Positions 25,387 to 34,639 of a stretch of 64,000 bases of DNA are shown piece after piece (position 1 is the first letter of the stretch; each line of letters opens with the position of its first letter). A model generated the notes under the pieces. The model did not search any database and was not told the origin of the DNA. It saw nothing but the letters and a program-made list of their open reading frames with translations. Both the position numbers and the translations under genes were made by a program. The stretch is from Clostridia bacterium (lineage in GTDB: Bacteria; Bacillota; Clostridia; UMGS1840): the NCBI GenBank assembly GCA_017625695.1, contig JAGAKI010000073.1, positions 1 through 64,000 on the forward strand. Reading direction: 5' to 3'.

Positions 25387-26058
25387 TTAAATACCCCTTT
25401 CTTTCACCCATCCCTCTTTGTTTTCTTGCTTTGCTCTGGCGATTGCCAAAGCACCTTCCGGCACGTCTCGGGTGATGGTACTGCCGGCAGCTGTATATCC
25501 ATGGGAACCAACTGTAACCGGTGACACCAGATTGGTGTTACAACCGATAAATGCATGGTCCCCGATTGTGGAACGATATTTTTGTTTGCCGTCGTAATTG
25601 ACAACAACACTTCCGCAACCGAAGTTGCAAAAACTTCCCACATCTGCATCTCCGATATAGGTCAGATGGGAGGCTTTGGTTCCTTCTCCGATGGTTGCAT
25701 TTTTAATTTCTACAAAATCTCCGATTTTTGCTTTATTTTTAATGTGTGCTTTGGGCCTCAGATAGGCAAACGGTCCGATTGTGACCTCGTTTTCCACCGT
25801 GGCTTCTGTCAGATAGGAAGCACGGATTTCGTTTTTGTTGCCGATATGAGATTCAAAAATCACCGTATTGGGACCAATGATGCAGTTTTCTCCGATTACG
25901 GTTTTTCCCATAATGACTGTATTGGGAAGAATCTGCGTCCCTCTTGCGATAACGACCTCTTCGTCGATATAACAGGTAGCAATATCGTAAAAAATCACAC
26001 CGCATTCTGCCAGACGACGATTGATTTTCAATCTTTTTTGTAAACTTACCAGTTCCAT
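25387..26058 (-). CDS. Stand-alone GlmU C-terminal acetyltransferase domain
   Basis: 223 aa, against about 450 for bifunctional GlmU. It begins inside the linker of a normal GlmU ([17 protein letters not shown]) and contains the left-handed beta-helix hexapeptide repeats, [29 protein letters not shown]-like [12 protein letters not shown] and [21 protein letters not shown]. These features belong to the glucosamine-1-phosphate acetyltransferase half; the N-terminal uridylyltransferase half is absent, and no remnant is seen in the 200 bp upstream. The gene has its own promoter and a clean AGGAGG ribosome site, so it looks like a real reduced gene rather than a decayed one. UDP-GlcNAc synthesis would then need a separate pyrophosphorylase elsewhere. 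Confidence 0.85.
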   Translation of the reverse strand: MELVSLQKRLKINRRLAECGVIFYDIATCYIDEEVVIARGTQILPNTVIMGKTVIGENCIIGPNTVIFESHIGNKNEIRASYLTEATVENEVTIGPFAYLRPKAHIKNKAKIGDFVEIKNATIGEGTKASHLTYIGDADVGSFCNFGCGSVVVNYDGKQKYRSTIGDHAFIGCNTNLVSPVTVGSHGYTAAGSTITRDVPEGALAIARAKQENKEGWVKERGI

Positions 26059-26187
26059 TTGGAAAACCTCCTCTGTTTTCTGATGTCAAAATTTAAACAA
26101 TAGAATCTACGGTTTTTAAACAGAAGAGAAGGTTTTTGGTAGGTTGTATCTATCAAAAAAACCGTTGTGATTTGCACACACATTATT

Positions 26188-26216
26188 AGTATACAACTTT
26201 TCTCGATAAAATTCAA
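26188..26216 (-). promoter_or_regulatory. Promoter of the glmU-like gene and prs
   Basis: Minus strand: TTGAAT (26211-26216), 17-bp spacer, TATACT (26188-26193). The leader is about 120 nt and contains alternative pairings (see findings). Confidence 0.72.
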
Positions 26217-26236
26217 GGGATTTTCTGAAGAAAAAT

Positions 26237-26271
26237 GAAAAAAGTGGATAATTTTTTCAATTATCCACTTT
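26237..26271 (-). terminator. Terminator of spoVG
   Basis: Perfect 13-bp stem AAAGTGGATAATT (26241-26253) / AATTATCCACTTT (26259-26271). On the minus strand it is followed by a run of T. Confidence 0.85.
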
Positions 26272-26284
26272 CGTTCATAAAACT

Positions 26285-26563
26285 TTATGCTTCTTCTGTA
26301 GGTGTCTCAAGCAAAGCTTCTTCGTATTTTGCTAAAATCAGGCTTTGCAATTCATCCCTTAATTCGGAGCTGATCGGATGAGCAACGTCTTTGAATTCGC
26401 CTTCCGCGGTTTTTCTGGAAGGCATTGCGATGAACAGGCGTTCTTTTCCTTCGATCACTTTGATGTCATGAACCACAAAGCATCCATCGAAAGTCACAGA
26501 AACAACTGCTTTCATCTTGCCGACAGAGTTCACTTTACGAACTCGGATGTCTGTAACTTGCAT
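26285..26563 (-). CDS. spoVG: Regulator SpoVG
   Basis: 92 aa. [35 protein letters not shown] and [21 protein letters not shown] are diagnostic of SpoVG, a small nucleic-acid-binding regulator linked to sporulation and cell-wall gene control in Firmicutes. The start is at the ATG after GGTGA; a longer in-frame TTG-initiated form would add nine residues without support. Order spoVG-glmU-prs is conserved, but a terminator and a new promoter separate spoVG from the glmU-like gene here. Confidence 0.94.
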   Translation of the reverse strand: MQVTDIRVRKVNSVGKMKAVVSVTFDGCFVVHDIKVIEGKERLFIAMPSRKTAEGEFKDVAHPISSELRDELQSLILAKYEEALLETPTEEA

Positions 26564-26651
26564 AAGTTTCACCGTTTGTAATACGGACAAGTATCGGCAA
26601 TATTATACAATACCTGTCAATATTACCCCTTCTTCATTTTTTAACAACATC

Positions 26652-26680
26652 ATTATACAACGTTTTTCCCTGTTTGTAAA
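26652..26680 (-). promoter_or_regulatory. Promoter of spoVG
   Basis: Minus strand: TTTACA (26675-26680), 17-bp spacer, TATAAT (26652-26657). Confidence 0.78.
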
Positions 26681-26801
26681 CAATTTTTTCTATTTTCGGC
26701 AAAATGACGGACAATTTGGGGAGAAAATTGTTCTTAATACACAAAAAAATGAAAAGTTTTCATCAAAATATACAGAAAAATGATATAATTTGTGATAAAA
26801 A

Positions 26802-26820
26802 TGTCCTCTGCTTGCGGACA
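26802..26820 (-). terminator. Possible terminator of the dgt-proC-DUF6062 unit
   Basis: Minus strand: TGTCC...GGACA 5-bp stem followed by TTTTTA. The stem is short, so this is a weak call. Confidence 0.4.
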
Positions 26821-26834
26821 GATGGCTCTGAGAA

Positions 26835-27488
26835 TCAGGGGCGAATTCCAGGATGGGCGTTAAAAGTGAACACTGCTTTTTTCCATGCTTCTTTTTCCTC
26901 TTCGGTCCAGGTTTCGTGGGTGTTTCTGTAGTCGCTTTTTCGTTTGATTTCCGACAAATGTTGGTTTAAAGCTTTATACTTTTCCATGGTTGCTTCTACA
27001 ATCCGGGATACTGTTTTTTTGTTGGCAAACCGTATTTTTTGAATTGTAATAAGATGTGGGACACAAAGGGGACTGTTTTCCTGTTCGTAACGGGATGAGA
27101 ATTCTTCATTTTGGTAGAATTCCAGAAACGCTTTGGTGTAGTCGTCTTCGTTGGATTTCTGAATATCGCAGAAGAAACATTCTTTGTGGTTACTGCGGTC
27201 AGTTTTGGATTTTTTATCGGGTACGTCTTTCATCACGTTATTCATAAAATCGTGATATAAAATTGCGTGGGAAAGTGGGTCGCCCAATTCTGACAAACGG
27301 TGGGCATGATGGTTGCAGAAACCGTTGGTCCACTCGATTTTGGCACGGGTATGAGGGGTGTTGATGCCTTCGTATAAAAAACGCTCTAAAGCTTCTGCCA
27401 GGCGGAATTCCACAAAATCGCAAATGGGACAGACACCCTTTTTCATACGGTTCATCAGTTCTTCGTATATAATCTCTTTGCTATCCAA
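26835..27488 (-). CDS. DUF6062-like Cys/His-rich protein
   Basis: 217 aa, soluble. It shows four Cys/His groups: CPIC near the N-terminus, GFCNHHAHRL, CFFCDI and LCVPHL. Their spacing suggests metal (probably zinc) binding. The pattern resembles the DUF6062 family of Clostridia, for which I know no function. It is the last gene of a tight minus-strand group with proC (17 bp upstream) and the HD hydrolase. No membrane segment or signal peptide. Confidence 0.6.
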   Translation of the reverse strand: MDSKEIIYEELMNRMKKGVCPICDFVEFRLAEALERFLYEGINTPHTRAKIEWTNGFCNHHAHRLSELGDPLSHAILYHDFMNNVMKDVPDKKSKTDRSNHKECFFCDIQKSNEDDYTKAFLEFYQNEEFSSRYEQENSPLCVPHLITIQKIRFANKKTVSRIVEATMEKYKALNQHLSEIKRKSDYRNTHETWTEEEKEAWKKAVFTFNAHPGIRP

Positions 27489-27504
27489 AATTTTGTTTCC
27501 TTTC

Positions 27505-28296
27505 CTATTTTTTTAGTTCCAGTGCACGGCGGGTGCATTCTTCCATGGCATTGTCAATGAGTTGGTAAAAATCATGTTCCTGAAGATGGTTTACTGCTTC
27601 GATGGTGGTGCCGCCTTTGGAACAGACTTTATCTACAAGAACTTCTGCAGAATCTTGGGAAGAAAGGAGCAGCTTGGCTGCCCCAAGGACTGTTTTTCCT
27701 GCCATTCTGAGGGCGGTCTTGTATGGGATTCCCTGACGTTCTCCTGATTTTGCCATGGCGTCGATCAACAGATACACATAAGCAGGAGAAGAACCGGAAA
27801 CCGAAATGATGGCGTCCATTTTGTCTTCCGGCAATTCGTGGATTTCGGAAAATGCAGATAACAGCTGTTTGACTGTTTCGTATTCTTCGTCGGTAATATT
27901 GTCACCGCGGCAAACTGCGGTGACTCCTTCTCCCACCAGAGCAGGAGTATTGGGCATTGTGCGGACTACTTTGGTAGTGGCAGACAGCATATTTCTAAGA
28001 AATTGCGTGGTGATTCCGGGTGCTACGGTAATATAAATTTTATCGGAAAACTCTTTTAAATCCGCAAGCACCGCTTCGTAAAACTGGGGTTTTACAGTTA
28101 AGAAAATATAGTCAGCATTGGTTGCTGTCACTTTGTTATCGGTGGAGGTGTTGATGCCCTTGTCCTGATATTTTTGTAATTGAGTTTGGGAAATGTCGCT
28201 CACAAAAATATCGGCTGCAGTTACCATTTTCGATGCTAAAATACCGTCAATCATGGCACCGCCCATATTTCCGGTACCGATAAATCCAATTTTCAT
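27505..28296 (-). CDS. proC: Pyrroline-5-carboxylate reductase
   Basis: 263 aa. N-terminal Rossmann motif GFIGTGNMGGAMIDG and the C-terminal dimerisation segment SGSSPAYVYLLIDAMA with SKGGTTIEAVNHL are characteristic of ProC. It makes the last step of proline synthesis, NAD(P)H-dependent reduction of P5C. It lies 17 bp after the HD hydrolase gene. ProA/ProB are not nearby. Confidence 0.94.
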   Translation of the reverse strand: MKIGFIGTGNMGGAMIDGILASKMVTAADIFVSDISQTQLQKYQDKGINTSTDNKVTATNADYIFLTVKPQFYEAVLADLKEFSDKIYITVAPGITTQFLRNMLSATTKVVRTMPNTPALVGEGVTAVCRGDNITDEEYETVKQLLSAFSEIHELPEDKMDAIISVSGSSPAYVYLLIDAMAKSGERQGIPYKTALRMAGKTVLGAAKLLLSSQDSAEVLVDKVCSKGGTTIEAVNHLQEHDFYQLIDNAMEECTRRALELKK

Positions 28297-28312
28297 ATTG
28301 ATTCATCCTTTC

Positions 28313-29500
28313 TCAGTTAAAGTAGGGTGTATAGGTAAGAGGTGATTTCTGATGCGGGAACAGATATTCATACAGTTCGATAAAGTAATCGTCTGTCATA
28401 CTTGCAATATAGTCAATGACCGTCTGGTCGGGTGAGGTTTCTTCCCGGTAATTGTTCTGACGGTAGTATTTTCCGTGTTCTGCAATAAAGTCCAGGTGAT
28501 GGCGGAAAATGGGAGAATTTGTGCGGTTTTTTAGAAGGTCTTTTCTCAGCTTTTCATACAATTCCCGGAACATGGGTTTTAAAAGAGCTTCAATCTCCTT
28601 TACCCGTTTGCTTCCGTAAATAAAACGATAGTTTTCTTCTTTGATTTTGGATAGTGCCGAAAAGGCGTCTTCGTCCATTGCAATGCAATCTTTTCCGTAG
28701 CTTTTTTCGATGATATTAACACATAAATTATTGATGATTACAGCATTATATTTCCCTAAAGAGGTCTCGGAAAACAGTTCTTCTGAGGGGAGTGTTTCGG
28801 TTTTTAAAGCATCCTGGCGGTCTTTGCCCAAGTAAGCAATCAGATCGCAGATTTTCACCACGCAGCCTTCTTTGGTGGAGGGAGTCAGTTTTTTGACCGC
28901 TCCCTCAGTGGTGTAGCAGGTTTCCACTTTGTGGTCAAATTCCGAAAAGTCAGAAAGAGGTGCAGTGCGGTATTCTTTTTGTTCCATTTCTCCGTTATGG
29001 CATAGGATGCCGTCTAAGGTTTGCAGAGAAATGTTGTGACGAAAAATTCCGTCCAGTACCCGCACGCTATGCACGTTGTGGTGGAACTGTCTGCCGGTAT
29101 ATTCCATAGAAAGTTGGTTTAAAAAATGTTCTCCTGCATGACCGAACGGTGTGTGCCCGATATCATGACCTAAGGCGATGGCTTCAATCAAGTCCAGGTT
29201 TAACCCTAACATTCTGCCGATGTTTCGGGCAATTCTTGACACCAACTGCACGTGAAAGGCACGGCGGCTGATGTCGTCGTTTTTATAAAAAGCAAACACT
29301 TGCGTTTTGTCGGTATAGCGGTTGTAGTAGGGAGAATGCATGATTTTCTCCACATCCCGCAGGTAACAGCTTCTCCAGAGGGATGGTTTGTCGTGGTTCG
29401 GATCCCGTCGGATCGCAGTGTTTTCTAAAATGTAACTGTCCCGGAAATCCTCACAGATTTTTTTCTGCAGTTGGGGTGATAAAGAATGGTAGTGATTCAT
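28313..29500 (-). CDS. dgt: dGTPase-like HD-domain triphosphohydrolase
   Basis: 395 aa. HD-superfamily nucleotide hydrolase with AFHVQLVSRIARNIG and the metal motif ALGHDIGHTPFGHAGE. It also has the early segment FRDSYILENTAIRRDP and a catalytic-domain-typical HNVHSVRVLDG. Members hydrolyse dGTP or other dNTPs to deoxynucleoside and triphosphate. Substrate cannot be fixed from sequence. First gene of the dgt-proC-DUF6062 group. Confidence 0.87.
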   Translation of the reverse strand: MNHYHSLSPQLQKKICEDFRDSYILENTAIRRDPNHDKPSLWRSCYLRDVEKIMHSPYYNRYTDKTQVFAFYKNDDISRRAFHVQLVSRIARNIGRMLGLNLDLIEAIALGHDIGHTPFGHAGEHFLNQLSMEYTGRQFHHNVHSVRVLDGIFRHNISLQTLDGILCHNGEMEQKEYRTAPLSDFSEFDHKVETCYTTEGAVKKLTPSTKEGCVVKICDLIAYLGKDRQDALKTETLPSEELFSETSLGKYNAVIINNLCVNIIEKSYGKDCIAMDEDAFSALSKIKEENYRFIYGSKRVKEIEALLKPMFRELYEKLRKDLLKNRTNSPIFRHHLDFIAEHGKYYRQNNYREETSPDQTVIDYIASMTDDYFIELYEYLFPHQKSPLTYTPYFN

Positions 29501-29533
29501 AAAAAATTCCTCTCATTCGGGAAGGATTCTTTC

Positions 29534-29562
29534 ATTTTAGCATACCAAAAAAGATTTGTCAA
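29534..29562 (-). promoter_or_regulatory. Promoter of dgt-proC-DUF6062
   Basis: Minus strand: TTGACA (29557-29562), 17-bp spacer, TAAAAT (29534-29539). Confidence 0.78.
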
Positions 29563-29625
29563 TTTTAAACCGGGAAAAGGTGGCGGAAAACCTGTAAAAA
29601 ACACGAAAAAAATGGGGCGAAACTA

Positions 29626-29654
29626 TAGACAAACAAAAAACTTTGTGCTATACT
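29626..29654 (+). promoter_or_regulatory. Promoter of the pyr operon
   Basis: TAGACA (29626-29631), 17-bp spacer, TATACT (29649-29654). The leader is only about 60 nt, with no terminator hairpin, so PyrR-type attenuation is not evident. Confidence 0.75.
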
Positions 29655-29721
29655 ATATAAGTATAAATTTGTAATTTTTTATAGAGGAACCAATAACGGG
29701 AAGGAGTCGAACACAAGGATT

Positions 29722-30639
29722 ATGAAATTTGAAAAAGACTTGCTGGGCATCAAAAATTTAGATGCCGACCAGATTCACTACATCTTGAAAAAAGCGGAAG
29801 ATATGAAAAAAATCATCTTCTCCGGTTGTAAAAAAGCCACAAATCTCACAGGAAAATCGGTGATGACTATGTTTTTTGAAAACAGTACCCGAACTCGAAC
29901 TTCCTTTGAACTGGCATCCAAATATCTGGGCGCAATTGCTTCCAATATGGCAGTATCTTCCAGCTCTGTGAAAAAAGGCGAAACCTTAATCGACACCACC
30001 CGAACTATTAATGCCATGGGCACAGATTGTTTCATCATCCGTCACGAAAATGCGGGGGCACCCCATTTGGTTGCACAGAATGTGGATGCCACCGTTATCA
30101 ATGCCGGGGACGGTATGAATGAACATCCCACCCAGGCACTTTTGGATTTCTTTACCATGTATGAAAAAATGGGTACCGTGGAAGGAAAGAAAATTGCCAT
30201 CATCGGTGATATTTACCACAGCCGTGTGGCACGAAGCGATACCTACGGATTGTTAAAATTAGGCGCCGAAGTGGTTATGGCAGGCCCCAGAACATTGCTT
30301 CCCAATGACCTGGAAAGCTTAGGCGTGAAGATGTATACTGATGTGGACAAGGCTGTTCGCGATGCCGATGTGGTAATGCCTCTGCGTCTTCAGCTGGAAC
30401 GTCAGAAAAACTGCTTCTTCCCCTCCGGATATGAATATTCCAAATATTTCGGTATCAACGAAGCACGGATGAAACTGGCCAAAGAGGGGGCACTCATTAT
30501 GCATCCCGGCCCGGTTAACAGAGGATTGGAACTGCAGTCTGTGCTGTATGCTCCCGATAAATCATCCATCGACGAACAGGTAACCAACGGGGTAGCCGTT
30601 CGTATGGCTGTGTTAGATACCTTCATTCACCGTGCATAA
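29722..30639 (+). CDS. pyrB: Aspartate carbamoyltransferase catalytic subunit
   Basis: 305 aa. Carbamoyl-phosphate motif FENSTRTRTSFELASKYLG and the aspartate-domain segment MPLRLQLERQ identify PyrB, which condenses carbamoyl phosphate and aspartate. First gene of pyrB-C-F-K-D; no pyrI regulatory subunit follows. The purine-rich GGGAAGGAG ends 15 nt before the ATG, a longer gap than usual. Confidence 0.95.
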   Translation: MKFEKDLLGIKNLDADQIHYILKKAEDMKKIIFSGCKKATNLTGKSVMTMFFENSTRTRTSFELASKYLGAIASNMAVSSSSVKKGETLIDTTRTINAMGTDCFIIRHENAGAPHLVAQNVDATVINAGDGMNEHPTQALLDFFTMYEKMGTVEGKKIAIIGDIYHSRVARSDTYGLLKLGAEVVMAGPRTLLPNDLESLGVKMYTDVDKAVRDADVVMPLRLQLERQKNCFFPSGYEYSKYFGINEARMKLAKEGALIMHPGPVNRGLELQSVLYAPDKSSIDEQVTNGVAVRMAVLDTFIHRA

Positions 30640-30653
30640 AGGAGGAACTCGAT

Positions 30654-31922
30654 ATGACTATTTTACTGAAAAATTTAACCATTGTTACCGTAGATTCCGT
30701 TACCGAAGGTCAGGATATTTTAATTACTGACGGGGTAATTACAAATATCGGTATCAATCTGACCAATGCTGCAGATACCATATTGGACTGTAGCGGGAAA
30801 ACTGCATTCCCTTCATTTTTCGATATGCATACCCATATGAGAGACCCCGGCTTCACCTATAAGGAAGATATCGAATCCGGAACAAAAGCAGCAATGCACG
30901 GCGGATTCTGGGGAGTCGCAGCAATGCCCAATACCAACCCCGTGACCGACAATGTGCCTGTGGTAGAATATATCATCAATAAAGCAAATAAATTCGGCTA
31001 TGCCAAGGTGTTCCCTGTGGCGGCAATCACCAAAGGATTAGAAGGCAAAGAACTTACCGAAGTGATGGAGTTAAAAGCTCATGGCGTGGTTGCGATTTCT
31101 GATGACGGGAAACCGGTGTCCGATTCCAATACAATGAGACAAGCGTTACGCTATGCAGATATGGCTGGCATGCCCGTGGTTTGTCACTCGGAAGATTTAT
31201 CACTGGTAAACGGCGGTGTGATGAATGAAGGTGCAACGGCTGACCGTCTGGGACTTCGCGGAATTCCCCGTGCAGCAGAAGAAGCGGCAATTGCCAGAGA
31301 AATTATTTTAGCAAAAACCTATAACGTGCCGGTGCATATCACCCATATCAGCACCAAGGGTAGCGTCGACTTTATCCGGTACGCAAAAAAAGAAGGTGTG
31401 AAAGTCACTTGTGACACTTGTCCTCATTACTTCTCCTTGACCGACGAAGCTTGCGAAGGGTATGATACCCACGCCAAGATGAATCCGCCGTTAAGAGAAG
31501 CGTCTGACGTAGCGGCAATGATTGAAGGACTCATGGACGGCACCATTGATGCCATCGCAACTGACCACGCTCCCCATCATTTTGACGAAAAGAAAATTGA
31601 ATTTGACCATGCCTTAAACGGTATCATAGGGTTAGAAACTTCTTTTGCAGTGGGTTGCACTTATCTGTATAAAACCGGAAAACTCACTCTGCCCCAGCTT
31701 GCAAAACTGATGGCAGATACCCCTTGCAGAATTTTAAATATCACTCCCGCTGAAATCAAAGTAGGTGCCACTGCGAATATTACCGTTTGTGACTTGAACG
31801 AAACCTGGGTACCCACTCCGGAAAATACCGTTTCCAAAAGTAAAAACTCTCCCTACTACGGCAAAGAGTTAACCGGAAAAGTGAAAATTGTAATTACCGA
31901 CGGCACCTTAAAATTATCCTAA
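30654..31922 (+). CDS. pyrC: Dihydroorotase
   Basis: 422 aa. Class-I dihydroorotase with metal ligands in DMHTHMRDPGF, the MPNTNPV loop, VHITHIST and the late Asp motif AIATDHAPHH. It closes carbamoyl aspartate to dihydroorotate. It lies 14 bp after pyrB with a GGAGG ribosome site. Confidence 0.95.
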   Translation: MTILLKNLTIVTVDSVTEGQDILITDGVITNIGINLTNAADTILDCSGKTAFPSFFDMHTHMRDPGFTYKEDIESGTKAAMHGGFWGVAAMPNTNPVTDNVPVVEYIINKANKFGYAKVFPVAAITKGLEGKELTEVMELKAHGVVAISDDGKPVSDSNTMRQALRYADMAGMPVVCHSEDLSLVNGGVMNEGATADRLGLRGIPRAAEEAAIAREIILAKTYNVPVHITHISTKGSVDFIRYAKKEGVKVTCDTCPHYFSLTDEACEGYDTHAKMNPPLREASDVAAMIEGLMDGTIDAIATDHAPHHFDEKKIEFDHALNGIIGLETSFAVGCTYLYKTGKLTLPQLAKLMADTPCRILNITPAEIKVGATANITVCDLNETWVPTPENTVSKSKNSPYYGKELTGKVKIVITDGTLKLS

Positions 31923-31939
31923 AAGAAAGGACTTTTGAT

Positions 31940-32872
31940 ATGAAAGAATTATTGCAAAAGATGAAAGCAATGAACAACCCCACCGTGGCAGGCTTAGACC
32001 CGGTGTTATCCTATATTCCGGCTTATATCTTAGAAAAAGCAGAAAAAGAACACGGCAAGACCTTTAAAGCTGCCGCAGAAGCAATTTTAGAATTCAACAA
32101 AGGCTTAATGGATGCACTCTGCGACATTGTGCCTGCAGTAAAACCCCAGTCCGCATACTACGAAATGTATGGTCTGGAAGGAATTCGTGCTTACTATGAA
32201 ACCATCAAGTACGCTAAAGAAAAAGGCTTTTATGTAATCGCAGACGGCAAACGTAATGATATCGGTTCCACTTCCGATGCTTACGCTACTGCTTATTTGG
32301 GAGAAACTCAGCTGTTTGGCGAAACCAACCGTGCATTTCTTCCCGATTCCTTAACCGTCAATCCCTATCTGGGAAGCGACGGTATCTTACCGTTTGTAAA
32401 ACGTTGCGAAGAATTCAATAAAGGAATTTTTGTACTGGTAAAAACCTCCAATCCCTCCAGCGGCGAACTTCAGGATTTGGTGTTGGACGGCGAAGAAATT
32501 TATGTGAAAGTTGCCAAAATGGTAAACCAATGGGGTGAATCCACCATCAATGATTTGGGTTACTCTTCTGTTGGTGCAGTTGTGGGTGCAACTTATCCGG
32601 AACAATCCAAAAAGCTCCGTGCCATTATGCCCAAGACCGTGTTCTTAGTACCCGGTTACGGTGCACAGGGCGGAACCGCAAAAGACATCGCTCATCTGTT
32701 TGACAAAGACGGTATGGGCGCTGTGGTAAATTCCAGCCGCGGCATTATGTGTGCATATCAGAAAGCAGGTGCCGCAGGCGAAGCGTTTGCGGATTATGCA
32801 AGAAAAGAAGCAATCCGTATGAAAGAAGATATCACCTCTGCTATTTCATTGGCAGAAGATTGTGAGGATTGA
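31940..32872 (+). CDS. pyrF: Orotidine 5'-phosphate decarboxylase (type 2)
   Basis: 310 aa. TVAGLDPVLSYIP and the catalytic KxxD region DGKRNDIGSTSDAYA with VNPYLGSDG are typical of the longer type-2 PyrF family. It converts OMP to UMP. Downstream partner pyrE is not in the operon visible here. Confidence 0.94.
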   Translation: MKELLQKMKAMNNPTVAGLDPVLSYIPAYILEKAEKEHGKTFKAAAEAILEFNKGLMDALCDIVPAVKPQSAYYEMYGLEGIRAYYETIKYAKEKGFYVIADGKRNDIGSTSDAYATAYLGETQLFGETNRAFLPDSLTVNPYLGSDGILPFVKRCEEFNKGIFVLVKTSNPSSGELQDLVLDGEEIYVKVAKMVNQWGESTINDLGYSSVGAVVGATYPEQSKKLRAIMPKTVFLVPGYGAQGGTAKDIAHLFDKDGMGAVVNSSRGIMCAYQKAGAAGEAFADYARKEAIRMKEDITSAISLAEDCED

Positions 32873-32880
32873 TAGAAACT

Positions 32881-33666
32881 ATGGAACATTTAGAAAAATA
32901 TCAGGTTGCAACAGCCAACATTATCAAAATGACTAATCTTTGCGGTACCATCTATGATGTGACCGTGGAAAATGAATATTTAGCCAAGGCTTCCAGGTGC
33001 GGTCAGTTTGTGCATATTGATTGCGGAGACGAATTTGTACTCCGCCGTCCCATCAGTATTTGTGAAGTGACCGATTCGGGCATCCGTTTTATTTTTGATG
33101 TTCGTGGAAAAGGGACGAAACGTCTCTCGGAAAAACAAGTGGGTGACAGTTTAGATATTTTAGGACCTTTGGGGAACGGCTTTGCGGTCCGTAAAGGAAA
33201 ATCCTTAATCTTAGGCGGCGGTATCGGGGTGTATCCCTTATATGAGCTGGCAAAACAGGCATCCAAAGAAAACCCTTGCGATGTGGCGTTGGGATTTCGT
33301 ACCAAAGAGTTGGTTACCTTAGAAGACGAATTTAAAACCAAATGCGATAACTTATACATTGCAACCGATGACGGCTCCTACGGATTCCACGGCAATGCCT
33401 TGCAGGCAGTTAAAGAAAAATTAGAAAGCGGTGCTTATGAAACCGTATATGCCTGCGGTCCCTTGCCTATGCTCAAAGCATTAAAGGAAATTACCGACAG
33501 AAATAACATTTTCTGTCAGATTTCGATGGAAGAACGGATGGGTTGCGGCATCGGTGCCTGTCTGTGCTGTAACATCAAAGTGGAAGATGACGGGGAAGAA
33601 GGATTCAAACATCTTCACGTCTGCAAAGACGGTCCCGTGTTCAATGCAAAGGAGGTGCTCCTCTAA
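32881..33666 (+). CDS. pyrK: Dihydroorotate dehydrogenase electron-transfer subunit PyrK
   Basis: About 261 aa. FAD/NAD-binding ferredoxin-reductase fold (RRPISICEV, LGGGIGVYPLYELAKQA) with a C-terminal [2Fe-2S] cluster motif MGCGIGACLCC...HVCKDGP. It pairs with PyrD to form the NAD-linked type 1B enzyme. The start is uncertain: the ATG at 32881 is used here, but a TTG at 32869 that overlaps the pyrF stop is possible. Confidence 0.93.
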   Translation: MEHLEKYQVATANIIKMTNLCGTIYDVTVENEYLAKASRCGQFVHIDCGDEFVLRRPISICEVTDSGIRFIFDVRGKGTKRLSEKQVGDSLDILGPLGNGFAVRKGKSLILGGGIGVYPLYELAKQASKENPCDVALGFRTKELVTLEDEFKTKCDNLYIATDDGSYGFHGNALQAVKEKLESGAYETVYACGPLPMLKALKEITDRNNIFCQISMEERMGCGIGACLCCNIKVEDDGEEGFKHLHVCKDGPVFNAKEVLL

Positions 33667-34590
33667 ATGGCAAACTTAACAGTAAACTACCTGGGTGTGG
33701 AATTTAAAAACCCGGTGGTGACTGCCTCCGGTACCTTTGGGTTCGGAATGGAATATAACGAACTGTATCCCATCGAAAAATTAGGGGGTATCACCGTAAA
33801 GGGATTGACCTTAAACGAACGTCAGGGGAATCCCGCACCGAGAATTTTTGAAACCTCTGCAGGTATTTTAAACAGCGTGGGACTTCAGAATCCCGGTGTC
33901 CGCTACTTTGCCAAGCATATCATGCCAAAATTAAAAGAACTGGATTTGAAGATTATTGCCAACGTTTCGGGAAGCACTTTTTCCGACTATGTGGAGGCTT
34001 GTAAAATTGTGGATGCATCAGGGGTTGACATCATCGAACTGAATGTTTCCTGTCCCAACGTGAAGCAGGGCGGTGCTGCATTCGGTACCAATCCCGACAC
34101 CGTGTTTGAAATCACCAAACTGGTGAAAGAAGCCATTTCCACTCCCTTATGTATCAAGCTTTCTCCCAATGTGACAGATATTGCAGCAATCGGACAGGCT
34201 GCTATGGATGGCGGTGCCGACGGGTTATCCTTAATCAATACCGTTTCCGGTATGGCGATTGATTTGAAAACCAGAAAACCGGTGTTCCATAACATTGTGG
34301 CAGGTCTTTCCGGACCTTGTGTGAAACCCATTGCAGTCCGTTCTGTATATCAGACCTACCAAAGAACCAAAGCACCCATCATTGGTATGGGTGGGATTGC
34401 CAACGGCAATGATGCAGTAGAATTTATGGCAGCCGGTGCTACCTTGGTATCTATTGGTACCATGAATTTTAAAGATCCCTTCACTCCCTTAAAGGTGATT
34501 GACGGACTGAACGCTTATTTAGATCAAAACGGCATTGCGGATGTGAACGAGATGATCGGTTGTGCACATCCCACAGGTAAAAAAATATAA
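33667..34590 (+). CDS. pyrD: Dihydroorotate dehydrogenase, type 1B catalytic subunit
   Basis: 307 aa. FMN-binding TIM barrel with GVEFKNPVVTASGTFGFG, the catalytic loop ELNVSCPNVKQGG (Cys base of class 1B) and GMGGIANGNDAVEFMAAGA. It oxidises dihydroorotate to orotate. The ATG immediately follows the pyrK stop codon. Confidence 0.95.
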   Translation: MANLTVNYLGVEFKNPVVTASGTFGFGMEYNELYPIEKLGGITVKGLTLNERQGNPAPRIFETSAGILNSVGLQNPGVRYFAKHIMPKLKELDLKIIANVSGSTFSDYVEACKIVDASGVDIIELNVSCPNVKQGGAAFGTNPDTVFEITKLVKEAISTPLCIKLSPNVTDIAAIGQAAMDGGADGLSLINTVSGMAIDLKTRKPVFHNIVAGLSGPCVKPIAVRSVYQTYQRTKAPIIGMGGIANGNDAVEFMAAGATLVSIGTMNFKDPFTPLKVIDGLNAYLDQNGIADVNEMIGCAHPTGKKI

Positions 34591-34639
34591 CGACAACACA
34601 GTTTCCAACAAAAAAAATGAAAGAAAAGAGATTGATAAT

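Noticed and set aside
34591-34639. T-box riboswitch before thrS
   Set aside because: Only 49 bp separate pyrD and thrS, with no specifier stem, T-box sequence or terminator.
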